NCBI RefSeq assembly: GCF_003688995.1
Contig: NZ_PENI01000057.1
Location: 1 to 36,777 of the forward strand
Source of the DNA: Streptomyces shenzhenensis
GTDB lineage: Bacteria; Actinomycetota; Actinomycetes; Streptomycetales; Streptomycetaceae
Length of the DNA: 36,777 nucleotides
Direction: 5' to 3'
This document shows positions 1 through 6,893 of the stretch, one piece after another (positions within the stretch are counted from its first letter, which is position 1; the number at the start of each line of letters is the position of its first letter). The notes beneath the pieces were generated by a model. That model was not told the DNA's origin. It saw only the letters and a list, made by a program, of their open reading frames with translations, and did not search any database. Both the position numbers and the translations under genes were made by a program.

Positions 1-1
1 C

Positions 2-301
2 GCCGACGTCATCAGCCTGGAAGCCGCCCGCTCCCACATGCAGGTCGCCCGCGAACTCGCCGCCCACGGCTACCCCCGCGAGGCCGGACCGGGTGTCTAC
101 GACATCCACTCACCCCGCGTACCAAGCGCCGAGGAAGCCGCAGAACTCCTCCGCACCGGCCTGAAGGCCATCCCCGCCGAACGGCTGTGGGTCAACCCCG
201 ACTGCGGCCTGAAGACCCGCGGCTGGCCCGAGACCCGCGCCTCCCTGGAGAACCTGGTCACCGCCGCCCGCACCGTCAGGAGTGAGCTGCCCGCCACCTG
301 A
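2..301 (+). CDS. metE: 5-methyltetrahydropteroyltriglutamate-homocysteine methyltransferase (MetE), 3' end
   Basis: This is the C-terminal 99 residues of cobalamin-independent methionine synthase, which transfers a methyl group from methyltetrahydrofolate to homocysteine in the cytoplasm. The open frame runs in from the left edge, so the true start lies outside the window. The fragment carries the typical MetE ending: a DIHSPRVPS block at residues 40-48 of the fragment, then IPAERLWVNPDCGLKTRGW, whose cysteine is a zinc ligand in characterised MetE proteins. It then ends in a short helix. It stops with TGA at 299-301. The next gene is convergent, and I see no strong terminator hairpin between them. 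The family assignment is secure from these motifs. Confidence 0.95.
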   Translation, partial: ADVISLEAARSHMQVARELAAHGYPREAGPGVYDIHSPRVPSAEEAAELLRTGLKAIPAERLWVNPDCGLKTRGWPETRASLENLVTAARTVRSELPAT

Positions 302-335
302 CCCCGGCGCTGCGGCCGGGGTGCGGCGCGGTGCC

Positions 336-614
336 TCACCCCGGTCCGCCGGCCCGGTCCGTGGGCGGGGCCCCGGCCGAGATCCACGCGTGGACGACGG
401 CCGGGGACAGACCGCCGTCGGCGGCTATGACGTGCTCGGGCACGCCGGTGAGCCAGGCGGCGAGCACGGCCCGGCGCAGTTCGGCGGCGCGGGTGGCGAG
501 GCCGGTCCGGTACGCGTCCGCGGAGCCGACGGCGAGCTTGGGGGCATCCTCCGCCAGGCGCCGGGCAGCGCGGCGGACGGTGCGTCGTGCGCTCAGGGTG
601 TCGAGGTCGTTCAT
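336..614 (-). CDS. Small helical protein of unknown function, coupled to mgtC-like gene
   Basis: This gene codes for 92 residues. The ATG at 614-612 overlaps the TGA of the mgtC-like gene (611-613) as ATGA, which is good evidence that it is translated and coupled to that gene. The protein is predicted to be all helical and basic at the N-terminus. A C-terminal segment, with PEHVIAADGGLSPAVVHAW at about residues 62-80, has the spacing of a helix-turn-helix recognition region, so it may bind DNA. I do not recognise a named family. Longer frames that extend upstream through the mgtC-like gene are out of its codon bias and have no ribosome-binding site. A role as a partner or regulator of the mgtC-like gene is only suggested by the coupling. 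Confidence 0.6.
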   Translation of the reverse strand: MNDLDTLSARRTVRRAARRLAEDAPKLAVGSADAYRTGLATRAAELRRAVLAAWLTGVPEHVIAADGGLSPAVVHAWISAGAPPTDRAGGPG

Positions 615-1174
615 GCCGCTGTCGCCTCCCGTTCCGTGTCGAGCGAGCTGTGGTCCGGTTGCCGGTGCAGGTCCCGTACGCCGGGTTCCGGGGAGATCCG
701 GGCGATGGGCCGTTCCGGGCTGCGGGCGGGGTCGCCGCTGAGGCGGACGCCGGACCGCAGGGCGGTGGTGTCCTCGCCGTCGCGCGGCACCCGCAGCCCG
801 GTGGGGTCGCGTCCGTCGCCGGTGAGTGCCGGGGAGAGCAGGGCGCGGACATGGGTCTTGTCGGCGCGGTCGCAGATCAGCTGGACGGTCGCGCGCACGC
901 CCTCGGGGTCGGGGGCGCGCTGCGGCACCCGGTCGATCATCCGGCCGGCCGGGCGCGGCAGCGGATGCACGCGGAGGACGACGGCCGTGCCGATCGCGCA
1001 CAGCGCCGGCCGGCCGGAGGTGGCCGGCACGCCCACGGCGGCCGAACAGCACAGGGTGGCGGCCGTGTTGAGGCCGCGGACGCCGCCGCCCTCGCGCAGG
1101 ATGACCCCGGCGCCGGGGAAGCCGACGCCGGCCGCGAGCCGGAGCACGACGTCGAAGGTGGTCAGGTCGGCCAT
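611..1174 (-). CDS. MgtC/SapB-family membrane protein with an internal deletion
   Basis: MgtC/SapB proteins are inner-membrane proteins linked to magnesium limitation and, in several bacteria, to inhibition of the F-type ATPase. The family core is clear: GVILREGGGVRGLNTAATL at residues 24-42, followed by a CSAAVG segment, then the cytoplasmic C-terminal domain ending in SPEPGVRDLH. The N-terminus MADLTTFDVVLRLAAG also looks like a normal MgtC start. It joins directly to the GFxGAGVILREG block, so about 55-60 residues with the usual helix 2-3 region and the ERQWR segment are missing. The protein is 187 residues against roughly 230-240 usual. A GGAGG-like ribosome-binding site precedes the ATG at 1174. 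The frame stays open, so this is an in-frame deletion, and the product is probably not a normal transporter-like fold. Confidence 0.8.
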   Translation of the reverse strand: MADLTTFDVVLRLAAGVGFPGAGVILREGGGVRGLNTAATLCCSAAVGVPATSGRPALCAIGTAVVLRVHPLPRPAGRMIDRVPQRAPDPEGVRATVQLICDRADKTHVRALLSPALTGDGRDPTGLRVPRDGEDTTALRSGVRLSGDPARSPERPIARISPEPGVRDLHRQPDHSSLDTEREATAA

Positions 1175-1243
1175 GGGAACCTCCCCTCCCCCGTCGCGGC
1201 GGGGCAGGTCGAGGGCATGGCAGCCGCCGTGCGGGGCGGGGGG

Positions 1244-1321
1244 CTACCGGATGCCCGAGGAGCGGGGGGACATGGGGCTGTGGGGCCGGGTACGGCCCGG
1301 ACTACTGCTGCTGCGATCCAT
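1244..1321 (-). CDS. Possible leader peptide upstream of the mgtC-like gene
   Basis: A 25-codon frame starts with ATG at 1321 after a strong GGAGGTGAGCGAC ribosome-binding region and ends 70 bases before the mgtC-like start. The peptide is rich in Ser, Pro and Arg. A second 18-codon frame (1327-1383, ATG at 1383) ends with a TGA inside that ribosome-binding region, so the two would be coupled. In Salmonella, mgtCBR is known to be controlled by short, proline-containing leader peptides. The parallel here is only positional, and neither peptide is recognised. Both could be chance frames in a high-GC leader. Confidence 0.3.
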   Translation of the reverse strand: MDRSSSSPGRTRPHSPMSPRSSGIR

Positions 1322-1385
1322 GTCGCTCACCTCCTCCTCGGTCGGCGGGCGCCCGGTTCTCCGGGCTTCCGGCACTCCTCCATAG

Positions 1386-1401
1386 TTGCACAGCGACGCA
1401 A
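1386..1401. promoter_or_regulatory. TTGC-N8-GCAA dyad upstream of the mgtC-like gene
   Basis: The sequence TTGCACAGCGACGCAA is an imperfect inverted repeat in the only AT-richer patch between the mgtC-like leader and nhaA. Its position fits an operator or promoter for the minus-strand mgtC leader. Similar TTGC/GCAA dyads are used by ArsR-type metal sensors. That link is an inference. Confidence 0.3.
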
Positions 1402-1597
1402 ATTCTGCCCGCCCTTCGGGGTGATGGGTGACCGGGTCCCACGGCGGCCCCCTCACTAGACTGGCACGCACACGACGGCTTCCGGCTCCGTCCCCCGGCC
1501 CGCCGGTGTCTCGTGCCCGTCCAGGAGGACGGCCGCCCCGCCCGGCCCGCTCCTCGCCCCCATCGACCGGGCCGGGGGTCTTCGCCGACTGATCGGG

Positions 1598-3529
1598 ATG
1601 CGGGTGCACGACGTGCCGCCGGAGCCGACCGGGCCCTCACCGTCCGGGTCCGTGTCCATGACCGGACAGACCGTGTGCGGCGCGGGCGCGCGCGGCCCGC
1701 TGCGTGCCTTCCTGCGGACCGAGACCGGCAGCGCCGCCGTCCTGCTCGGCGCGGTGGTGGCGGCCCTCGTCTGGGCGAACGTCTCCCCCGGCGGCTACGA
1801 GTCATGGTGGCGCACCGGCATGTCGCTGCGGGTCGGCTCGGCCGGTGTCTCGCTGGAGCTGCGCGAGTGGGTGAACAGCGGCCTGATGACGCTGTTCTTC
1901 TTCGTCGTGGGCCTGGAGGCGCGGCGCGAGTTCGACGTGGGGGAACTGCGCGAGCGGCGCCGCCTCGTGCTCTCGGCGGTCGCCGGGGTCAGCGGCATGC
2001 TCGTCCCGGTCGCGATCTACCTCGGCTTCAACGCCGGACTTGACTCGGCGCACGGCTGGGGCGCCGCCATGTCCACCGACACGGCCTTCGTCCTCGGCAT
2101 GCTCGCCGTCCTCGGTTCCCGGCTGCCGGGCGGCCTGCGCGTCTTCCTGCTCACCGTCGCGGTCACCGACGACCTCGTGGCGCTGGCGGTCATCGCGCTC
2201 GCCTACAGCGGCCCGGTCCGCCTCCCCGCGCTGGGTCTCGCGCTCGGCATCCTCGTCCTGTTGCTCGCGCTGCGCGCGGCCGGGGTCCGGATCACCGCCG
2301 TGGACGCGGTCCTGGCGGTCGCCCTGTGGGGCGCGCTGCTGCGGTCGGGGGTGGATCCGGTGGTGAGCGGCCTGGTCATGGGGCTGCTGACGTACGCGCA
2401 TCCGGCCGAGCGGCACGCCCTGGAGCGGGTCACCCGGCTGTTCCGGGGTTTTCGGGAGCAGCCGACGCCGGAGCTGGAACGCACCCTGCGCCGCGGTCTG
2501 GCCTCGGCCCTCTCGCCCAACGAGCGGCTGCAGCGGATGGTCCACCCGTGGACGAGCCATGTCATCGTGCCGCTGTTCGGGCTGGCCAACGCGGGCCTGA
2601 CGCTCAACGCCGACCGGATCGCGGCCGCGTTCGCCGCACCCGTCACCCTGGGCATCCTGTGCGGCTACGTGCTGGGCAAACCGGTGGGCATCCTGGGCGC
2701 CACCTGGGTCGCCGCCCGGGTGAGCCGGGGCCGGCTGCGCCCGCCGGTCGGCTGGGGTGCGGTCGCGGTGGGCGGCGGCCTCGCCGGGGTGGGCTTCACG
2801 GTGGCGCTGCTGATCGCCACACTCGCCTTCCACGGGGAGCGCCTCGAACAGGCGAAGACCGGCATTCTCGCGGCCGTCGTGCTGTCCTGCCTGATCGCGT
2901 GGGTCATGACGCGGGTCATCGCCCTGCTGCCCGCGCGCCCGCGCACCCGCGCCCTGCTGGGTGAGGGACAGCCGATCGTCGATCTCAGCGAGCCCGTCGA
3001 CGTGACGCGCGATCATGTGCGCGGCCCGTTCGACGCTCCGGTGACCCTGGTCGAGTACGGCGACTACGAATGCCCGTACTGCGGACGGGCGGAGCCGGTG
3101 GTGCGCGAACTGCTGGCGGAGTTCGGCGACGACCTGCGCTACGTGTGGCGGCATCTGCCCCTGACGGACGTCCACCCCGACGCGCAGCTCGCCGCCGAGG
3201 CCGCCGAGGCGGCAGCGCTGCAGGGCCGCTACTGGGAGCTGCACGACGTCCTGATCAGCCACCAGGGGGACCTCGGTGTGAAGGATCTCCTCGACCACGC
3301 CGAGCGGACCGGGCTCGACATGGCGGCGTTCCGCCGCGATCTGCGGGCGCGGTCCGGTGCGGAACGGGTGGCCGAGGACGTGGAGACGGCCGATCTGAGC
3401 GGGGTCTCGGGCACCCCGACGTTCTTCGTCAACGGCCGACGGCACCACGGCGCGTACGACGTCGCCTCACTGTCGGTGGCGGTCCGCACGGCCCGCGACC
3501 GCGCGACCCTGACGAACACGGGTCCTTAG
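1598..3529 (+). CDS. nhaA: Na+/H+ antiporter NhaA fused to a C-terminal DsbA-like thioredoxin domain
   Basis: The first about 430 residues are an NhaA sodium/proton antiporter, which expels Na+ or Li+ in exchange for protons across the cytoplasmic membrane. The diagnostic VTDDLVAL motif gives the paired aspartates at about 191-192, followed by further membrane helices. From about residue 455 a DsbA/thioredoxin fold begins (VTLVEYGDYECPYC), with a CPYC active site at 492-495 and a GVSGTPTFFVNG cis-proline loop near the end. The total length is 643 residues, against about 390-450 for a plain NhaA. This NhaA-DsbA architecture is known in actinobacteria. Neither possible start (ATG at 1598 or at 1659) has a strong ribosome-binding site, and I keep the first. 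The gene stands alone, with hairpins downstream. Confidence 0.93.
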   Translation: MRVHDVPPEPTGPSPSGSVSMTGQTVCGAGARGPLRAFLRTETGSAAVLLGAVVAALVWANVSPGGYESWWRTGMSLRVGSAGVSLELREWVNSGLMTLFFFVVGLEARREFDVGELRERRRLVLSAVAGVSGMLVPVAIYLGFNAGLDSAHGWGAAMSTDTAFVLGMLAVLGSRLPGGLRVFLLTVAVTDDLVALAVIALAYSGPVRLPALGLALGILVLLLALRAAGVRITAVDAVLAVALWGALLRSGVDPVVSGLVMGLLTYAHPAERHALERVTRLFRGFREQPTPELERTLRRGLASALSPNERLQRMVHPWTSHVIVPLFGLANAGLTLNADRIAAAFAAPVTLGILCGYVLGKPVGILGATWVAARVSRGRLRPPVGWGAVAVGGGLAGVGFTVALLIATLAFHGERLEQAKTGILAAVVLSCLIAWVMTRVIALLPARPRTRALLGEGQPIVDLSEPVDVTRDHVRGPFDAPVTLVEYGDYECPYCGRAEPVVRELLAEFGDDLRYVWRHLPLTDVHPDAQLAAEAAEAAALQGRYWELHDVLISHQGDLGVKDLLDHAERTGLDMAAFRRDLRARSGAERVAEDVETADLSGVSGTPTFFVNGRRHHGAYDVASLSVAVRTARDRATLTNTGP

Positions 3530-3571
3530 CGCGACGGCCGGTGCCGGGGGTCGTCCGAGGACGGCCATCGA

Positions 3572-3635
3572 GGGGCGGTCCGGGAACGAGAGCACTGAGC
3601 GGCGATCAGCCCACTGCGCTCACCCGAACCGCCCC
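3572..3635 (+). terminator. Inverted repeat downstream of nhaA
   Basis: GGGGCGGTCCGGG at 3572-3584 pairs with CCCGAACCGCCCC at 3623-3635 (12 of 13 positions) across a 38-base loop. It starts 42 bases after the nhaA stop and could act as a terminator. The long loop makes this moderate. The rest of 3530-3886 holds only a 12-bp palindrome, GGACATATGTCC at 3734-3745, and the palindrome at 3845-3880. I see no gene there. Confidence 0.45.
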
Positions 3636-3844
3636 TGGGCAAGGGCGACGTCGAATTGCTGCCGGCGTGCCAGGGCCGGACGGTTTCCTGGGGGGATTCT
3701 CAACCATCCGGCCCAGTTGCCATGTTATGTCACGGACATATGTCCATGGAAAGATCCATCCCCCGATGTCAGACAGGAGACTTCCCCTGTCGGGCCCTCC
3801 TTATGCGCACGCGGCCCCAAGCGGGGATTTCGGGTGCCGGGCGT

Positions 3845-3880
3845 CCTTCCGGGCGGCCGGTGCACCGGCCGCCCGGAAGG
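3845..3880 (-). terminator. 36-bp perfect palindrome ending the lysis-cassette operon
   Basis: CCTTCCGGGCGGCCGG at 3845-3860 is followed by TGCA and then by the exact reverse complement of the first arm. It lies only six bases after the stop of the last minus-strand gene (3887), where a rho-independent terminator is expected. No T-tract follows, which is usual for Streptomyces terminators. Because it is perfectly symmetrical it could work in both directions. Confidence 0.85.
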
Positions 3881-3886
3881 TGTGTG

Positions 3887-4120
3887 TCAGCGCAGCAGGA
3901 ACTGGGCGAGGATGCCTGCCCCGGCGCCGAGGACAGTGGCGGCGCCCGACGCCGTCCACACGCGCCGTTCCAGCGAGCGGATGCGGTTCTCGTGGTCGGT
4001 GCGGCCCTCCGTGAGCCCCATCAGACCGGTGCGGACGCTCTTCACCTCGTCGTGAAGTTGGCGCAGTTCCTGGAACATCTGTGCCGTGGGGATGAGGATG
4101 CCGTGGTCCTGCGCGGTCAT
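3887..4120 (-). CDS. XhlA-like protein: coiled coil plus one C-terminal membrane helix
   Basis: This 77-residue protein has a helical, heptad-like region (about residues 15-53, ending IRSLERRVW) followed by one hydrophobic helix (about 55-75, AATVLGAGAGILAQFLL). That is the layout of XhlA/haemolysin-like lysis accessory proteins and of some antiholins. Its ATG shares one base with the TGA of the holin gene (TGATG), so the two are translationally coupled. It is the last gene of the operon and is followed by the 36-bp palindrome. A role as second holin, antiholin or lysis accessory is inferred from layout and position; I do not identify the exact family. Confidence 0.7.
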   Translation of the reverse strand: MTAQDHGILIPTAQMFQELRQLHDEVKSVRTGLMGLTEGRTDHENRIRSLERRVWTASGAATVLGAGAGILAQFLLR

Positions 4121-4377
4121 CAGACCCCCTTGGCGAGCGACGCCGATTGCGTGACGTCCCGTCGGCGCGCGGCGAGCCCCTTCAGCAGCGCCAGTACCGC
4201 GCCGACCGCACCGCTGAGGGCCGCGGACCAGGCGGAGGCGTCGAGGGGCCAGGTGATGACGAGTCCGCCGGCGAACGCCTGCAGGAACGTGACGAGGACG
4301 CGTTCCAGGAGGTCGCGCGCGTACGTGTCCACGGACTTGACGACCGTTCGGGTGTCGGGGAGGGACAGGTCGGCCAT
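4120..4377 (-). CDS. Phage holin (r1t-like)
   Basis: This 85-residue protein has two predicted membrane segments, about residues 27-45 and 50-68, separated by a short turn. The second ends in LLKGLAARRR and is followed by a charged tail. The pattern LLERVLVTFLQAF...WSAALSGAVGAVLALLKGLAA resembles the r1t-type holins common in actinobacteriophages. Such holins form membrane lesions that release the endolysin to the wall. It lies 47 bases downstream of the endolysin gene and is coupled to the coiled-coil gene after it. A ribosome-binding site (AAAGGAA) precedes the ATG. The endolysin has no signal peptide, which fits a holin-dependent system. Confidence 0.8.
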   Translation of the reverse strand: MADLSLPDTRTVVKSVDTYARDLLERVLVTFLQAFAGGLVITWPLDASAWSAALSGAVGAVLALLKGLAARRRDVTQSASLAKGV

Positions 4378-4424
4378 GGTGGATTTCCTTTCGTCGCTTC
4401 AGCGGGGGTTCCGGGTGCGGGGGC

Positions 4425-5324
4425 TCAGGAAGTGACGTCGAAGCCGTGCCTGGCGGCGAGCCGGGCCAGGCTCGCCCGGCCGGGGATGCCGTCGGCGTCC
4501 CGGCCGCTGTAGCCGCAGCGCCGCTGCCATCGGGCGTAGGCGGCCACCGTCGACGTACCGAAGTGGCCGTCGTTGTACGCGTAGGCGAGCAGGCCCTCGG
4601 CGACGAGCGCGGCCTCCACGGTCCGTACCCCGGCGTAGGTGACGGGCGTGCCCTTCGCCGCCGGGTTCTTCTTGGCGGCCGCGACCAGCTTGGACAGGAC
4701 GACCACCGGTTTCGTCCCCGCCGAGGGGGCCTTCGCGGCGAGCCGGGCGCCGATCCGGCTCCGCATCGCGTCCATGGTGAAGCCCCGGGGGTCGATCTTG
4801 CCCGGCTGCCACTCCAGGTGCCCGATGACGCTGCGCTGGTTCCATCCGTGGGCCCGGCAGAGCGCCGCGCTCACTCGCTCGATCGCGGTCAACTGAGCGT
4901 CGGGCCAGGGATCTTCGCCGTCGCCGAGGTTCTCGCACTCGAAGCCGTAGAAGCGGGCGTTGCCGTCGACCGTGGCCTGGTCGTCGGCCGGGAGCAGACG
5001 TTCGGCGATGACGGCGTCCAGGACGTCCGGATCACCGAGCCCGGCGTGGTTCGCCCGCCCGTGGCCGACCAGGTGGACCCGGCCGTCCTTGGCGATGACG
5101 CCGTGGCACAGGGGGCCGGGCAGCGAGGCGTAGCCGTCACGGCAGATCTGGACCGTGCGGTCGGTGCCCTGGGTGACGGTGTGATGGATCATCACCCCGT
5201 GTACGGGGCCCCAGGCACCCTTGTGATTGCGGTTGTGCGTGCGCCATGTCCCGACTTCGACGACCGTGACGCCTTCGGCTCGCAGAGCGTCGAGGAGCGC
5301 GGACGCGGACAGCGGATCGGCCAT
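4425..5324 (-). CDS. Endolysin: N-acetylmuramoyl-L-alanine amidase with wall-binding domain
   Basis: This 299-residue peptidoglycan amidase cuts between muramic acid and L-alanine. Residues about 20-185 form an amidase_2 (T7-lysozyme-like) domain. IHHTV gives His47-His48, GFECEN lies at 127-132, and GHLEWQPGKIDP at 168-179 supplies His169, Lys176 and Asp178 in the places of the zinc ligands and catalytic lysine. Residues about 225-298 form a peptidoglycan-binding-like domain with internal TVEAAL and TSTVAAYARWQ helices, as in Streptomyces phage endolysins. There is no signal peptide. The ATG at 5324 has a GGAGG-type site (ggaggttccc) upstream. A holin gene follows directly. The 260 bases upstream (5325-5585) hold no gene I can see and may contain the promoter for a separate lysis transcript. 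Confidence 0.9.
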   Translation of the reverse strand: MADPLSASALLDALRAEGVTVVEVGTWRTHNRNHKGAWGPVHGVMIHHTVTQGTDRTVQICRDGYASLPGPLCHGVIAKDGRVHLVGHGRANHAGLGDPDVLDAVIAERLLPADDQATVDGNARFYGFECENLGDGEDPWPDAQLTAIERVSAALCRAHGWNQRSVIGHLEWQPGKIDPRGFTMDAMRSRIGARLAAKAPSAGTKPVVVLSKLVAAAKKNPAAKGTPVTYAGVRTVEAALVAEGLLAYAYNDGHFGTSTVAAYARWQRRCGYSGRDADGIPGRASLARLAARHGFDVTS

Positions 5325-5585
5325 GGGAACCTCCAGGTGCAGGTGAGTTGGTGGGTGTGTTGGTGGGGGTGCGTCGGTGAGGGGTGGGATCGTGCGGACG
5401 AGGCGGACCGGTACATGACCGGTGGAATGCCGGGTGAGGGCGGGAGAGCCGCGGGGGCGAAGGGGGAAAGGCGGGCGGCCCCGGGCGACGAGGGCGCGGG
5501 GCCGCGAGGTTGGCTGAGGACTCGGCGAAGGCCGGCGGCGGTGACCGGACTTCGGGGGCGGTGGTCGGATGGGGGTGTCAAGGGC

Positions 5586-5894
5586 TCACGGGTCGTTCTC
5601 GGGGGGCCCGGACCGGGTGGCCCGCGGCCCTTCCGCCCGGCGCCGCTGACCGTCCGTCGGCGTGCGCCGGGCCCCCGTCCCGCGCAGCGCACGCTCGCGT
5701 GTACCGCGCTCGGCACGAGCCACGTCGGCCAGCGCGAAGAGCTGGCGACCGCTCTCGTCGAGTCCGGCGGGGGCGAGGTGCCCGCGGGCGACCCAGGAAC
5801 GGACCGTGCGCTCGGTGACGACGGACGTGCCACCGGACATGAGCCGCCGTGCCTGGTCCGCGTGCCGGGCAGCTTCACGGGCGGTGAGCAGCAC
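5586..5894 (-). CDS. Small MerR/excisionase-like helix-turn-helix protein
   Basis: This gene codes for 102 residues and starts with GTG at 5894. The middle part, VTERTVRSWVARGHLAPAG (about residues 26-44) followed by RQLFALADVARAE, has the order of a MerR or excisionase-type winged helix-turn-helix: a recognition helix, then a basic turn, then a helix leading to a linker. The C-terminal 40 residues are Arg/Pro-rich and probably disordered. It overlaps the end of the small gene before it by about 20 bases, consistent with one transcript. Such proteins act as excisionases or local regulators in phages and integrative elements; which role applies here cannot be told, and no integrase is present. 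Confidence 0.6.
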   Translation of the reverse strand: MLLTAREAARHADQARRLMSGGTSVVTERTVRSWVARGHLAPAGLDESGRQLFALADVARAERGTRERALRGTGARRTPTDGQRRRAEGPRATRSGPPENDP

Positions 5895-6102
5895 CGGACC
5901 GTTGTCTCACGGTGAGGCCCTGCTCCGAAGCCGTGCGTCGGGCCGGGCGGGGAGAGGACACAAAGGGCACAGGAGTACCGCTGACATCGAGTATGCGCAC
6001 AGTGATCGCACGCGTCCAGAGAGTGTCTGCGAAGGGATGCGCCGGGCCCTGCGGGTGACGCCGGGGGCGGATCCTCGCAAGCGCGGAACGATCGGCGTTC
6101 AT
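5875..6102 (-). CDS. Small protein of unknown function in the lysis-island operon
   Basis: This gene codes for 75 residues. The ATG at 6102 overlaps the TGA of the zinc-ribbon gene (6099-6101) as ATGA. A very strong ribosome-binding site, AAGGAGGAG, lies about six bases upstream within that gene, so translation is well supported. The product is basic, rich in Arg and Pro, with a short VRILDVSGTPVPFV stretch in the middle that could form a strand pair. I recognise no family. It lies between the zinc-ribbon gene and the MerR-like gene. Confidence 0.55.
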   Translation of the reverse strand: MNADRSALARIRPRRHPQGPAHPFADTLWTRAITVRILDVSGTPVPFVSSPRPARRTASEQGLTVRQRSGAAHRP

Positions 6103-6893
6103 GGCTTTTCTCCTCCTTCTTCCCCTTCGTGGGCCGCACGGTCGTCCACGCGGTCGTCCGGGTACACCTCCTGGTCCGCGGGGCCCGGTTCGGGGCCGGG
6201 GGCCGTGCGCCCGGCGATGGCGTGGGCCTCGTACGCGGCTGGGGACAGCAGGCGTCCGCAGACGGCGCACTCGACGTGGTCCACATGGTTCGCCCAGCCC
6301 GTCGCGACCAGGGCGAAGGCCGAGCAGTCCGGGCAGGGCAGAGGGCTCGGGCGGCGCCGCGGCTCGACGCCGGTGATACGGCGGATGTGCGTGACGAGGT
6401 CTCGCAACTCCCGGTGCAGGTCGGCGATCCACGGCTGCCGCACCGCCCAGTCGATGTGCGTGGCGATCCACCGCGTGAGATGGAGGGGGGCCTGGGGGCC
6501 GGTCGGCGGGGCCGCGGGGCGCCGCTCGGCGATGAACCGGATCCAGGCACCGAGGACGGCGGCGATCGGCCGGGGGCCGCTCTGGTCGCCGTCCGGGCCG
6601 TCGTCGGGTCTGCCGGCTCCGGGTCCCAGCAGGTTGAGGACGTCAGCGCGCACCGGCGGGGCGGGCCGCCCGCCGGGGCCGGGGCGACCGGTTCCCGGGC
6701 GAGGCGCGGACGGGTGCAGGAACACCTCCAGGATGGGCAGTTGCAGCGGCAGTTCGCGCAGCCACGCCCGGATGTGGTGTTCGCAGCGGTGGCATGCCGT
6801 GCGGTGTGCCTCGTCCGGGCGCAGCGGACGGGAGCAGACCACGCACCGGCTCACGGCCGGCTCCGCGTCCGCGCGGCGGGGGGCCCGGCGCAC
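6099..6893 (-). CDS. Zinc-ribbon protein with two pairs of CxxC knuckles
   Basis: This 264-residue protein starts with GTG at 6893, directly after the TGA of the upstream gene (TGAGTG). The N-terminus has a first zinc knuckle, CVVC at about 17-20 and CHRC at about 34-37. A middle region (about 115-180) is helical, with many Trp and His residues. A second knuckle follows, with CPDC at about 191-194 and CAVC at about 213-216. The C-terminal tail is acidic and Pro-rich. This double zinc-binding layout recurs in proteins of unknown function carried by actinobacterial mobile elements, and it suggests nucleic-acid or protein binding. A GTG at 6854 is another possible start, but the stop/start junction favours 6893. 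I cannot name a function. Confidence 0.65.
   Translation of the reverse strand: MRRAPRRADAEPAVSRCVVCSRPLRPDEAHRTACHRCEHHIRAWLRELPLQLPILEVFLHPSAPRPGTGRPGPGGRPAPPVRADVLNLLGPGAGRPDDGPDGDQSGPRPIAAVLGAWIRFIAERRPAAPPTGPQAPLHLTRWIATHIDWAVRQPWIADLHRELRDLVTHIRRITGVEPRRRPSPLPCPDCSAFALVATGWANHVDHVECAVCGRLLSPAAYEAHAIAGRTAPGPEPGPADQEVYPDDRVDDRAAHEGEEGGEKP

Noticed and set aside
1802..3448. A 548-codon minus-strand frame within nhaA
   Set aside because: It is the shadow of the nhaA coding strand: low-complexity Arg/Gln/Gly-rich product, no motifs, no ribosome-binding site, and the plus-strand protein has clear family motifs.
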